DNA of 34,125 nucleotides from Planctomyces sp. (GCA_013822855.1 PNLE01000024.1:1-34125), one strand, 5' to 3'; shown: positions 1 to 9,139, counted from the first letter of the stretch. Numbers and translations are program-made. The notes: generated from the sequence alone by a model not told the origin.

Positions 1-84
1 CGTCGCTTGTCCCTCCTGGGGAACGGTGTCTGGCTCGCCACATCGCTCGGGAAGACCCTCACCTTTCCACCTGCCCTTGGCAGA

Positions 85-110
85 CCCTCTCCCGGAGGAC
101 CGGGCGAGGG
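85..110. repeat. REP-like palindrome, possible terminator of the LOG gene
   Basis: The arms CCCTCTCCCGG (85-95) and CCGGGCGAGGG (100-110) are inverted repeats of 11 bases with one mismatch around the loop AGGA. It lies just past the stop of the minus-strand LOG gene, so it may serve as its terminator, although no strong T-run follows on the minus strand. Its core (CCCTCTCCC, 8-base spacer, GGGCGAGGG) recurs in inverted orientation at 8747-8772, so it is likely one copy of a dispersed genomic repeat. Confidence 0.55.
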
Positions 111-121
111 TTGATGGCACA

Positions 122-1156
122 TCATCCCTCTTGATTCAGCACATCGATCAACTGCCGCAGGCGGCCCGTTTCCCGGCGTTGGAAGTGGAATTTGATACGA
201 GGGAGCGACTTCAAATGAGGTTCATCCGCTTCGAAGGGATGGGCGGTCGTCCGTTCGATGGTGCCGGTCATCAGGAGGTCGGCGAAGTCGGTGTTGAGGC
301 GGGCCAGGAGTTCGTCCGAAGGTTCCACATTGAGCCGCAGCACGAGGTTCTGCTTCACGAACCGCATGCTGTTGTAGACACGGTAGAAGCCCAGCACCTC
401 CTTGACGGCGTCCTCGACATTGTTGACGAGCTTGTAGAGCGACAAGTCCGCCGGAGAGACCAGCCCCCTGCCGAGCAATTGCTCCTTGATGAAATTCTGC
501 AGGGCACACCAGTAGTCACAGTCGGGCTGGTCGATGAGAACGATCGGCATCATGTCCCGCTTGCCGGTCTGGATGAGCGTGAGCGTCTCGAAGAGTTCAT
601 CCAGCGTGCCGAAGCCCCCTGGGAAGACGGCGATGGCGTGGACCTCCTTCACGAACATCAGCTTGCGGGTGAAGAAGAAGCGGAAGGTGACGAGCTTGGG
701 GTCGCCGTCGATGATCGAATTGGCACGCTGCTCGAAGGGGAGGAGGATGTTGACCCCCATCGACATCGGCAGGCCCGCGCCGAGATGGGCCCCCTCCATG
801 ATGCCGCCGCCGGCCCCGGTGAGAACCATCCAGTTGTTGGCCGCCATCTGGCGGCCGAATTCGACCGAAGCGAGGTAGTCGGGATGGCCCGGCGGAGTGC
901 GGGCCGAGCCGAAGACGGTGATCTTGCGGTGCAGCCGATAGGGGGTGAAGACTTTGAAGGCGTAGCGCAGCTCCTTGACGGCCCGGGCGATGATCTTGAT
1001 GTCGCCGCGGGTGGCGCCGTCGCGTTCGAGCTTGTCGGCGACCTCGCGGATCTGAGCCAGAAAGGCGGATTTCCCACCGATCTCCGGCTCCTGCTCGGAG
1101 ATGAGGGTATGTTCTTCCGCCTCGCCCGCGATGGGGAGAGGGAGTTCGTCTTCCAT
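122..1156 (-). CDS. LOG-family (TIGR00730-type) Rossmann-fold nucleotide phosphoribohydrolase
   Basis: A 344-residue protein of the LOG / 'lysine decarboxylase-like' family. Members hydrolyse nucleoside 5'-monophosphates to base and ribose 5-phosphate; the cytokinin-activating enzymes are the best known. The Rossmann-fold core starts near residue 79 (ITVFGSAR), has a glycine-rich loop GAGGGIMEGA (114-123), the Arg-Lys pair at 164-165 (TRKLMF) and the family signature PGGFGTLDE (179-187). The core is flanked by about 75 N-terminal and 100 C-terminal residues, making it longer than the ~200-residue plant-type LOG proteins. No signal peptide is seen, so it is probably cytosolic. Function beyond phosphoribohydrolase is unknown; cytokinin production should not be assumed. 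The start has only a weak ribosome-binding site. It is alone, separated by 179 bases from the kinase gene upstream of it. Confidence 0.88.
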   Translation of the reverse strand: MEDELPLPIAGEAEEHTLISEQEPEIGGKSAFLAQIREVADKLERDGATRGDIKIIARAVKELRYAFKVFTPYRLHRKITVFGSARTPPGHPDYLASVEFGRQMAANNWMVLTGAGGGIMEGAHLGAGLPMSMGVNILLPFEQRANSIIDGDPKLVTFRFFFTRKLMFVKEVHAIAVFPGGFGTLDELFETLTLIQTGKRDMMPIVLIDQPDCDYWCALQNFIKEQLLGRGLVSPADLSLYKLVNNVEDAVKEVLGFYRVYNSMRFVKQNLVLRLNVEPSDELLARLNTDFADLLMTGTIERTTAHPFEADEPHLKSLPRIKFHFQRRETGRLRQLIDVLNQEG

Positions 1157-1335
1157 GGTCGATCCCGCGGCTCTGAAGGCCTGTCAATGATGTGAAGTCA
1201 TGCCGTTCCCGAAAGAACGCAGTTCATAAATCATTGGATCATGCCGCAGACGGGTGGCCAATGCGCTGGAAGACTTTTCCTCCTTCGGGGAGCTCCGGTG
1301 GTTCGGAGCGATCCCGCAGCGGGTGGTCACGATCA

Positions 1336-4300
1336 TCAATCCACCGGCTCGAGCTCACCCTCATCCCAGCTCACGCGGCACTGGGGATGGCTGGCGTGAA
1401 AGCGTTGGATCCCTTCCTTCGTCACTTTGGTCTTTTTGAGTTCGAAGGTGCGCAGCTTGGGAACTGTTTGGATTAACCGATCAAGACCTCCATCGGTAAA
1501 GGAAGTTTCGTTGAGAGTCAGTTCCTCGAGATTCTCCATGGTGGCGAACACCTCAGCAGATTGGTCCGTGATTTTGCTGCCGTTGAGTCCCAGGTAAGTG
1601 AGTTGCTTGGCATCCTTCAGAAAGGCGACCCCCTTATCCGTCAGCCCTGTGAGATTCAATGTGGCCCAAGTCAGCTTCGAAAAGCCGCCGAAGGCTTCCA
1701 GCGAGGCATCAGTGATGCGGGTCGCACCCAGATTGAGGAACGTGAACTCGGGATTGGCGACCGACCGGATGAAGGTGTCGTCCACCGGCACGGCCCAGGC
1801 CGAGAGGATGCGCATCTTCCCACAGCCGGCGAAATACGAAAGTCCCTTCTCTGTCACCTTGGCACCGTTGAGCGAGAGGCGGGTGATGGCGGTGGTATTC
1901 TCGAACACCTTCAAATGTTCGTCGGTCACAGCCGTGTCGTTGAGGTTGAGTTCCTTGATGCTCCGGCAGTGGCGGAATCCAGCAAAATCCTCCGGTGTCA
2001 AATTCCGCAGCCCTTCCAGCCCGATTCCCCTGAGCTTGAATTTGTGGAAAGGCAACGACGACGACGAACCCGACACAGGATCAGGCCGATCGTCGATCCA
2101 GACCGACTTGCCGATGTCGAGCACGAAGTTGGCGGCGGCACGGTCAGTGGCCGCATGTCTGACGATGTCGTCCCCCCGACCCTCGCGCGGCAAGTCGCCA
2201 TCCCGGCATCGCACCAGACACAGGGGATGCGACTCCCGGAACTTGTCGATCGCGGGACGCGAGACCTTGGTGTCCCGCACATCGAGAAACGTGAGTTCGG
2301 GCAGGGTCGAGAGATGTTCAAAGACACTGTCGGTGACCAAGGTCTTCTGCAACTCCAGTGTCCGCAAGGAGGGCAATCCCCGCAGGTGCCGGACACCTTC
2401 GTCGCCGATCTTCGTCTCGTACAAAGCCAATGTTTCAAGGCGTGTGCAGTCGCGGAAGACGGCGATGTCCTCGTTCCGCAGATTGATGTACGCCAACCGC
2501 GCGTAGCGCAGATCCCCCAGGTTGGCGAGCAGCCGCAGTCCCTTGCCAGTCACCTGCATGCCACCGATATCCAGGTATCTCCAGGGATTGTTTTTAAGCG
2601 CCGCCAGATCCTCGTCCTTGAGTTGGACGGCCCAGCCCTCCAGATGCGAGAGGTTCTTGAACGAACGCAGCGCCCGTCCGGCGATCCTCGAATTGTTTGA
2701 AAGCTTCAGGGTCGTGAGAAATGCGAGAGACTCCAATGGTTGGAGATGCTCTGCCGTGATGTCGCTGTTCTGCAGACTGATCGACTGCAGGGTCGGGCAC
2801 AGGGCGAACATGGCGAAGACTTCGGGGCCAACGTTGCTCAAGCGATCAAGTCGGATCTCCACCAGAGGTCTGGGCTTTTTCCAATCGACCTCTTCGACCT
2901 TTTCATGGAATTTTGAAAAGTCGCCTTTGAAGCGGACGGCACCGCCGTGTTCCAGCACATACCGGGCGGCCTTGAGGTCGGGTGAAGCGACTTCACCACC
3001 GGAACTTGGGGAGGTGGGCAACATGACACTCGGCCCGCCGCTCCAATCGACTTTGCAGCGAGGGTTTGCCGTACGGAAGCGGTCGACAGCCGCTGCCGTC
3101 ACCCCCGTGCCGCGAACATCGAGACTCCTCAGGTTGGGAAGTTTCGCCAGTTCGGCCAGAGTCTCGTCGCCGATCTTCGTGTTGTAGATGCTCAGTCGTT
3201 CGAGCGCAACCAGCGGCTTCCAGTGCGGGGCGGCGGTGTCGTCGCAGCCGGTGTGGTCCAGTTCGAGTTCGCGCAGTAGAACCGCCGTCCGCAGGTGTTC
3301 GACATGGCCCGCCGAAACGGGTGTGAAGGAGAGCCGCAGGAACTTGAGCTGGCCGAGGTTCCCCAGCACCTGGAAACCTTTCGCGGGGATCCGCGTGGCC
3401 CCCAGGTCGAGGTGTTCGATCGGGCTGGCGGCGAAGGGTGACAGACTCTTCGCATCCAGCGGCGATCCCCAGACCTCCAGTTTTTTCAGGGAGGGATTGG
3501 GGACGAAGTCCGCCAGCGCCTTTCCGGGGACTTTCGTCTGCATCAGCGAAAGCTCCTTGAGATGGCCGATCCCCGCGAAAACCGCCAGATGGGCCTCGCC
3601 GAGCACACACTCATTGAGATGGATCGACTCGATCCCTTCGCACCGCCGAAAGACTTCGAAATCTCGCAAGTCGGGGTTCGAGCGGGGAGGAAGTTGCAGG
3701 CCGCGAAGCTGCATGGGAGATGAGAAATCGACTTCTTTGAGAGTCCTTTTCTCGACGGGATCGTTGTTGATCCTGACCTTCCCCCCATGCTCGAGGACAT
3801 ACCGGATGGCGGCGGCCTCGGGATCGATCTCGCGTTCGTCGCTTCTCAGGGAGACTGCGGCGAAGTCCCAGACCTTCACACCGCCGTCTCCACCGCCCGT
3901 GACCAAACGGGAACCATCGCGGCTGAACTGCAGATCGCTGACACCTCCGACATGAGCCACGAACTCTTCGAGCAACGTCCCTGCCTTTTGTCCATAAACA
4001 CGGACCTTTCCGGAACGGAAGCCGACTGCGAACGTTTTTCCGCCGGGGCTGAAAGAGGCGGAATACGGCACACTGTCCAGAATCTCATCGTCACCCAGAC
4101 ACAGCAGCTGCCTGCCGGTTTGCCAATCCCACAACCGAACCGTGTAGTCGTCCGCGCAGGTGAGCACCAGACGGCCATCCGTCGACATCACCACGTAACG
4201 TGGAGGCGAGGTATGGCCTTTGAACGTCTTGACGATCTCTCCGTTCTCGGCGTTCCATGCGATCCAATCGCCGCGCCCGTTCCAGACCGCACTGAGCAGA

Positions 4301-7131
4301 AACTTCGCATCGGGCGACCACGACATCCGGGGCGCTTCCACGCCGGGCGGGACTTCTCCGATGGAAACGCGGGGCAGGGGACTTCCGAGCGGCAAAGTCC
4401 AGGAGTTGATGCCACCGTTTCCGCTGCGTGCCAGCTTGAGGACACCTCCCTGAGGCGAGAATGTCACACAGCGTACGCAGTGGTTATCGACCAGCGGGAA
4501 TTGATGCAATCGCTCTCCCGTCTCCATGTTCCAGACATAGACCCGCGGCTCGGAGGGACCGTTCGCGGTCGCCCAGCCCGAAGAAGCCGCCAACGCTTTT
4601 CCATCAGCCGAGACGGCGATCCCCAACGGCCCGTAGTGCTCCGCCTCGGTCATGCGAAAACGGCGTGTCTCGGTGCCGGTGCGGGCATCCCACACGCGGA
4701 CGGTGTTGTCTTTTCCTGCAACGTGGAAGCGGACACTACCACGGATCTCATGGTCGTCGCCGTTGCTGGCGGAGACGATCCGCGAGCCGTCCGGCGTGAA
4801 GGCGACGAACCGGACGGGATCCTCGTGACGCATCGTCAGCACTGGAGTGCGGACAGCGGTTTCGGAAATGGCCGGGACTGTGGCAGCCGGCGATGCCTGC
4901 GGCAGATCGGGCGCGCCTTCCCAGAGCAGATTTCCTTGCGGATCGGTGACGCGAATGTTGCGAAAGCGGACAGCCGAGTTCCAACTGGCGAAGCCGACCT
5001 TCCCTTGAAGACGATTGGCATCGGTCATCTTCAGGATCTGTTCGCCATCGAGAAAGCAGGTGGTTTTGTCGCCGCGAAGTTGCAGCTTCACGCGGTACCA
5101 GCGGCGGGGTTCGAAAGAAAACGGCAGCGTCGTGCCATCGTCACGGCTCCATTTTCCTTCGATAATTCGGTGGAGTTCGATGTATTTTCCGCCGTAAGCG
5201 CCGAGTGCGAACGCCAGGTGGTTGTTGAAGTCCAGCACTCGATACAGACCGACACCTCCCTGGCTGTCGGCGGCATTCGAGGTGGTCATTGTTTCATAGC
5301 TGAAGTCGATATCGGTCCAATTCGGATCACCAAAGCTGATGAGCGAGTGGGAGGTTCCCGATTGAACCAGCTCAAGTCCATCAATCGACCACGTTCCCTT
5401 CAGGATGCTGGCCAACCGTTGGTCAAGGGCGGCAGGCGGTCTCTGAGTTGCCGCTGAAGCCGCGATGTCGCGAGTTAGCTGTGGCGAATCGCCCAACTTT
5501 CCTCCCGCCTCCTGGCTGATCTTCAACACCTCCCGACCATTGCTGGAAATGTTGACCAATTGCTTGAGAATCAGCGCATCGCCCTCTTTGGCCTCCACCT
5601 CGTATTGGCCGGGTTGCAGCCGGAGCTCCTTGATGCCAGCACCGGTGATCACCACTTCTTCTCCATCGATGCGCAGCGAGATATTCGGATCATCGACTTC
5701 GACCACGAGGGTTCCCGTGGGCGTGAACAGGCGGATGACGGTCTTCGTGACGGCGGTGACACCGGCCGCTTCCGTCATGCCGAAGCCGAGGATCACGGCC
5801 AGCAGCGCCAGAGCGGCCATCGCCCACGGTCGGCGCACCGTTTCCGAAAACCGCCGGGTGACCGTGTGCGAACCGGCCAGAAAGACGGTCGTGGCGTCGC
5901 TCTTCGAGGGGGAAGTTCCACCTGGCACAACACCGTTGGCAGGTGCTGCGGTTGCAGGGTGCTCAGGCGGAAGTGGTGCGCGGTCGCGCAGCGAGAGCCG
6001 CGCGGCCACTTCGGTTGCGGATTGAAATCGGTCTTCCCGATCCTTGGCGTGAAGCTTTTCGACAATCCGGATCAGCCATTCGGGGATCTCGGGGACGATC
6101 TCGGGAATCGCCCGCGGTGTGTCCTCCACCACCCGCTTGAGGACCGCCATCGTGTTGGCGGCGCGGAAGGGGGGACGGCCGCTGCACATCACATAGAGCA
6201 CGCTCCCCAGGCTGAACAGATCCGAGCGGTAATCGAGCGTCTCGCCGCGGGCCTGCTCGGGCGACATGAAGAGCGGCGTTCCCGCGATGACGCCGCTCTG
6301 TGTGATGCTGGCGTCGTCGGCGGCGCGGGCCAGGCCGAAGTCGGTGATCTTCACGCGGCCCGTGCCGTCCTCGACGAGGATGTTCCCCGGCTTGATGTCG
6401 CGGTGGATGAGTCCCGAGGCATGGGCGGCGGCCAGGCCATGCGCGATCTGCTGGCCGATGGTGACAATTTCTTCGAGCGGGAAGGGGCCTTTGGCCTCGT
6501 GCATCTGCTGGAGCGTCTGCCCCGCGATGTATTCCATGACAATGAAGGGCAGCGGCTGCTCTTCAACGGCGTAGATCTGCACGACATTGTCGTGGCGGAT
6601 CGCGGCGGCGGCCCGCGCCTCTCGTAAAAACCGCTTCCTCGCAGGCGAGGTGACGGCCAACTCGGCCGCCATCAGTTTGACGGCGACTCGGCGGTGGAGC
6701 TTCTCGTCGAAGGCGCGGAAGACCGTCCCGCAGCCGCCACTGCCGAGGATCTCTTCAATCTCATAGTGCAACAGCCTCCCTAGCGAGCCCGGCTTGGCGG
6801 AAGGGGTAAGGATCGACAGGTCGAGACTCTCCTTCCCTTCCGTGGGGTCGACGCTGGTCAATTCGCCGGGAGTCTGCACTTTCGTGCCGGGTTCGGCGGC
6901 GGTGTCTTCCTTGGTGTTGCCGGAGGAGTTGGTGATCCCCGCGATCTTGAGGAAGGCGCCCGATTCCTCGTGGGCCTGGATGAGTTCCTCGACGCGCCGG
7001 CGCAGTGCGGCATCGGCCCGGCAGGCGTGGTCGAGATACTCGCCTCGCCGCCGGGGGTCGTCGATTTCGATCGCTTCGAGGAAGAGGACTTCCTCGTTCA
7101 ACCGGCCGGTGTTTGTCCCATCCTCGCTCAT
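1336..7131 (-). CDS. Giant membrane-spanning Ser/Thr protein kinase with PEGA-like, LamG/DUF1080-like, WD40 and triple LRR modules
   Basis: Numbered from the ATG at 7131 (1931 residues). An AAGGCGG sequence lies just upstream of this ATG, so it is preferred to the GTG-type start at 7206. Residues 10-60 form the helical leader common on planctomycete kinases. The Hanks kinase domain spans ~123-380: Gly-rich loop GSGGCGTV (130-137), VAVK Lys152, HRD 243-245 with Asn250, DFG 264-266, SPEQ 290-293; all catalytic residues are present. One membrane segment lies at ~435-452 after an Arg-Arg pair. Then come a PEGA-like segment (~463-540), a LamG/DUF1080-like domain (~578-732), seven WD40 repeats (~768-1093) and three LRR cassettes (~1103-1366, 1383-1645, 1660-1925). 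The predicted topology is kinase inside, ~1480 residues outside. It is probably a signalling receptor; ligand and substrates are unknown. No partner gene is adjacent. Confidence 0.93.
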   Translation of the reverse strand: MSEDGTNTGRLNEEVLFLEAIEIDDPRRRGEYLDHACRADAALRRRVEELIQAHEESGAFLKIAGITNSSGNTKEDTAAEPGTKVQTPGELTSVDPTEGKESLDLSILTPSAKPGSLGRLLHYEIEEILGSGGCGTVFRAFDEKLHRRVAVKLMAAELAVTSPARKRFLREARAAAAIRHDNVVQIYAVEEQPLPFIVMEYIAGQTLQQMHEAKGPFPLEEIVTIGQQIAHGLAAAHASGLIHRDIKPGNILVEDGTGRVKITDFGLARAADDASITQSGVIAGTPLFMSPEQARGETLDYRSDLFSLGSVLYVMCSGRPPFRAANTMAVLKRVVEDTPRAIPEIVPEIPEWLIRIVEKLHAKDREDRFQSATEVAARLSLRDRAPLPPEHPATAAPANGVVPGGTSPSKSDATTVFLAGSHTVTRRFSETVRRPWAMAALALLAVILGFGMTEAAGVTAVTKTVIRLFTPTGTLVVEVDDPNISLRIDGEEVVITGAGIKELRLQPGQYEVEAKEGDALILKQLVNISSNGREVLKISQEAGGKLGDSPQLTRDIAASAATQRPPAALDQRLASILKGTWSIDGLELVQSGTSHSLISFGDPNWTDIDFSYETMTTSNAADSQGGVGLYRVLDFNNHLAFALGAYGGKYIELHRIIEGKWSRDDGTTLPFSFEPRRWYRVKLQLRGDKTTCFLDGEQILKMTDANRLQGKVGFASWNSAVRFRNIRVTDPQGNLLWEGAPDLPQASPAATVPAISETAVRTPVLTMRHEDPVRFVAFTPDGSRIVSASNGDDHEIRGSVRFHVAGKDNTVRVWDARTGTETRRFRMTEAEHYGPLGIAVSADGKALAASSGWATANGPSEPRVYVWNMETGERLHQFPLVDNHCVRCVTFSPQGGVLKLARSGNGGINSWTLPLGSPLPRVSIGEVPPGVEAPRMSWSPDAKFLLSAVWNGRGDWIAWNAENGEIVKTFKGHTSPPRYVVMSTDGRLVLTCADDYTVRLWDWQTGRQLLCLGDDEILDSVPYSASFSPGGKTFAVGFRSGKVRVYGQKAGTLLEEFVAHVGGVSDLQFSRDGSRLVTGGGDGGVKVWDFAAVSLRSDEREIDPEAAAIRYVLEHGGKVRINNDPVEKRTLKEVDFSSPMQLRGLQLPPRSNPDLRDFEVFRRCEGIESIHLNECVLGEAHLAVFAGIGHLKELSLMQTKVPGKALADFVPNPSLKKLEVWGSPLDAKSLSPFAASPIEHLDLGATRIPAKGFQVLGNLGQLKFLRLSFTPVSAGHVEHLRTAVLLRELELDHTGCDDTAAPHWKPLVALERLSIYNTKIGDETLAELAKLPNLRSLDVRGTGVTAAAVDRFRTANPRCKVDWSGGPSVMLPTSPSSGGEVASPDLKAARYVLEHGGAVRFKGDFSKFHEKVEEVDWKKPRPLVEIRLDRLSNVGPEVFAMFALCPTLQSISLQNSDITAEHLQPLESLAFLTTLKLSNNSRIAGRALRSFKNLSHLEGWAVQLKDEDLAALKNNPWRYLDIGGMQVTGKGLRLLANLGDLRYARLAYINLRNEDIAVFRDCTRLETLALYETKIGDEGVRHLRGLPSLRTLELQKTLVTDSVFEHLSTLPELTFLDVRDTKVSRPAIDKFRESHPLCLVRCRDGDLPREGRGDDIVRHAATDRAAANFVLDIGKSVWIDDRPDPVSGSSSSLPFHKFKLRGIGLEGLRNLTPEDFAGFRHCRSIKELNLNDTAVTDEHLKVFENTTAITRLSLNGAKVTEKGLSYFAGCGKMRILSAWAVPVDDTFIRSVANPEFTFLNLGATRITDASLEAFGGFSKLTWATLNLTGLTDKGVAFLKDAKQLTYLGLNGSKITDQSAEVFATMENLEELTLNETSFTDGGLDRLIQTVPKLRTFELKKTKVTKEGIQRFHASHPQCRVSWDEGELEPVD
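1357..2154 (-). repeat. LRR cassette 3 of the giant kinase
   Basis: Third and most diverged cassette, with header ANFVLDIGKSVWI, LRR units with NxTxVTDEHL-type turns, and tail RFHASHPQCRVSW. It ends six residues before the stop codon of the protein. Confidence 0.7.
2197..2985 (-). repeat. LRR cassette 2 of the giant kinase
   Basis: Second cassette, with header ARYVLEHGGAVRF, then EVDW, LRR units and the tail KFRESHPLCLVRC. The header is nearly identical to that of cassette 1, while the LRR bodies have diverged. Confidence 0.75.
2985..3825 (-). repeat. LRR cassette 1 of the giant kinase (plus linker)
   Basis: First of three related ~265-residue cassettes. It opens with the header IRYVLEHGGKVRI, continues with a short EVDF segment and about eight LRR units of the LxxLxLxxTxI type, and closes with RFRTANPRCKVDW. 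A Ser/Pro linker (about 16 residues) joins it to cassette 2. Confidence 0.75.
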
Positions 7132-7242
7132 TCCGTCCGCCTTTGAATCGGCTGTTTTCGCAGGGCATCCCTGAGCAATGCGAAAACGCGTTTCGATTCT
7201 GGCCACGAATTATGAAATTTTTGAGGATGTCTCGGCAACCAC

Positions 7243-8574
7243 CTACGACGCCAGCGATTGCTCCATCGCGTGGAGGGCCAGGCGGAGGTTGGCTTGTGTC
7301 CAGAGGAGGGGGGTGATGTCGTTGGGGATGTACTGGCCCGCTTCGCAGAAGTACGACTCCGGGCACTTGTAGGGACCGAAGCGGGAATCGGGCTGCGTGA
7401 GCTGCGAGAGGGCCCGCTCGAGATGGAACTTCTGCAGGGCGAGGTCTTCCGGCTGGCCGTGCGAGCGATACCACTCTCCCGCGATGATCGAAATGATCGG
7501 ATCGAAGAGGCACCACTGGGCCTCGTAGCCCCTCTTGAGGAGCTTGTCCCGCGTCTCTTGGGAGCCGCTGTAGTCGGTCGAACGTTTCTCGGCGCTGACC
7601 AGCGTGCGGTAATCGGCGCACCAGTACGAATCGCCCAGATACCGCTTCACGCCGTAGGGGCCAGCCAACTGCTCGATGACGTTCTTCACAATGCTGCGGG
7701 CCATGGGCTGGGTCGTCACCTGCAATGGCCAGATCAGGAACAGCAGCGCGGAATCGACGGCCCGCTGTTTGCGGACATTCGCCTGGATGCACTCGTTCGG
7801 CAGGATCTTTTCGAGTGCCATTTCCCCTCGATGAGCCAGAGCCGCACAAAGCTCCGAGGTCGCGCCGCGACCGGCGGTGCGAAACTCGGGATGCTCGTCG
7901 AGGATCACGGCCCACAGCTTGAGGGCCGCCACCACGACACCGATGCTGGAGGCTTCGATCTTGCGTTCCTCCTCCCAGTGCCCGCTGTCTTCGTCGGTGG
8001 TGTAGTCGATCGCCTGGAAGTAATGGGGGAATTCGTTGAGCAGCGCGGCCTGCTCGATGGTGAGCGGCAGTTGGCCGGTGGTGGCGAGTTTGGCCGTCAG
8101 CCAGAGGAAGTAGGCGAGGGCGTCGTTCTGCGCGTGCGACCACAGCTCCGGGTTCTCGGCGAGGGCCAGGCCGTTGAAGCGGATGTGGGGCCGCTTCTGG
8201 ATCTCGTCAGGATCGACGCGGCCCTCGATGATATCGGCCAGCCGGTGCTGCTGGGTGGCGAAGAATTCGAGCAGCGCTCGCACATCGCGGACGGCGGTTT
8301 CCGTCTCGCCCCAGAGGAAGTGGCCGTGGGCAACATGGACATTGTCGCGAACCCAGACGTTCTGGTATCCCGTGAGGTGGAAGTCGTCGGCGGCGGAGGT
8401 GGCCGCCGCGAACAGGCCGGTGGGGAGTGTGGGAAAGTGGAAGGTTCCCTTCTCGATCAGCAGCCGGGTGACCTCGCGGATTTGCGCCAACGACCATGTT
8501 TCCAGGGAGGCCGCCGGCGAGAGGATCGCGGCGAGTTCGGGAAGCAAAGGTTGCGCGGGGGCTGGTCCCTGCAT
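7243..8574 (-). CDS. GH15 / phosphorylase kinase alpha-like (alpha/alpha)6-barrel protein
   Basis: A 443-residue protein resembling the glucoamylase-like domain of glycoside hydrolase family 15 and of the phosphorylase kinase alpha/beta subunits. The motif NVWVRDNVHVAHG (72-84) matches the family's 'W-RD' element, and a WSHAQNDALAYFLW stretch follows as in phosphorylase kinase-like proteins. No signal peptide is evident, so a cytosolic role is likely, perhaps in storage-glucan metabolism; this is inference. The ATG at 8574 is chosen because translation upstream of it runs into a repeat (SPSPQPSPSG-like peptide) that is not part of the protein; an ATG at 8616 is an alternative. The catalytic acid and base of true glucoamylases could not be assigned by eye. 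It lies 111 bases upstream of the giant kinase gene on the same strand. Confidence 0.78.
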   Translation of the reverse strand: MQGPAPAQPLLPELAAILSPAASLETWSLAQIREVTRLLIEKGTFHFPTLPTGLFAAATSAADDFHLTGYQNVWVRDNVHVAHGHFLWGETETAVRDVRALLEFFATQQHRLADIIEGRVDPDEIQKRPHIRFNGLALAENPELWSHAQNDALAYFLWLTAKLATTGQLPLTIEQAALLNEFPHYFQAIDYTTDEDSGHWEEERKIEASSIGVVVAALKLWAVILDEHPEFRTAGRGATSELCAALAHRGEMALEKILPNECIQANVRKQRAVDSALLFLIWPLQVTTQPMARSIVKNVIEQLAGPYGVKRYLGDSYWCADYRTLVSAEKRSTDYSGSQETRDKLLKRGYEAQWCLFDPIISIIAGEWYRSHGQPEDLALQKFHLERALSQLTQPDSRFGPYKCPESYFCEAGQYIPNDITPLLWTQANLRLALHAMEQSLAS

Positions 8575-8744
8575 GAGCGTTCTTTCGTGATGAAACCTGG
8601 TCGTGGGACACCGCATCGCGAGAGGGAATTCCGTAGGGATCTCTCGCGATGACCGACACGGATCCGTCGGGAATCCTTCAGAGGAGGGTGTATCAAGAGC
8701 CCTTGCGAAGGAAAACAGGAATCTGGGAGCTGGGAGTTCTCCTG

Positions 8745-8788
8745 CCCCCTCGCCCAGTCCGCTGGGAGAGGGTTGGGGTGAGGGCGAG
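8745..8788. repeat. REP-like palindromic repeat, second copy
   Basis: On the minus strand it contains CCCTCTCCC, an 8-base spacer and GGGCGAGGG (8747-8772), the same arms and spacing as the copy at 85-110. An outer inverted repeat CTCGCCC (8749-8755) / GGGCGAG (8782-8788) encloses it. Similar sequences translating to PQPSP or LTPTLSQR peptides are known as dispersed repeats in many bacterial genomes. Confidence 0.65.
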
Positions 8789-8956
8789 TCTCCCCACATG
8801 GCCCCCACCCATCACATCTTCGCTCTCATACGCCTTTCCATTGGAAACATCGCCCTGTGTGACATGCTTTGGGCAAGCATGTTTTGAGATCCTCAACGCA
8901 CGATTTCATATCGCGATTCGTCTGACTCCCCTTCGTATTCCTTCGCGGACTTCGCG

Positions 8957-9016
8957 CCTTCGCGTGAACCCTCTTCGATGATTTCAAGACGAAGAGATGA
9001 TGATCTCACGCGAAGG
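8957..9016. repeat. Nested inverted repeat
   Basis: Outer arms CCTTCGCGTGA (8957-8967) and TCACGCGAAGG (9006-9016) are a perfect 11-base inverted repeat. Inner arms CTCTTCG (8971-8977) and CGAAGAG (8990-8996) are a perfect 7-base inverted repeat. The preceding bases (8938-8956) repeat the CTTCGCG unit. The arrangement suggests a REPIN- or MITE-like element; it lies about 125 bases downstream of the leuS stop. Confidence 0.6.
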
Positions 9017-9139
9017 TCTCCAAGAAGATCAAGCACAGAGCGTCCGTGTGCCATCCTTGCAGCTGCATTTGGGAAAACAGTGCAAGCAAACTTTCGAGAC
9101 CCCCACCACGCCATTCCAACTTGCGATTCGTATTACTTC

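Larger units (their letters stand above)
8575..9139. other. 565-base intergenic region with two repeat elements
   Basis: Non-coding stretch between the leuS stop and the GH15-like gene. It holds a REP-like palindrome (8745-8788) and a nested inverted repeat (8957-9016). Open frames through it encode low-complexity or repeat-derived peptides, not protein families. The promoter of the GH15-like gene must lie here, but no clear -35/-10 pair was found. Confidence 0.6.

Noticed and set aside
3787-5457. Long plus-strand open frame opposite the giant kinase
   Set aside because: It is antisense to the WD40 and LamG-like part of the kinase and has no recognisable features.
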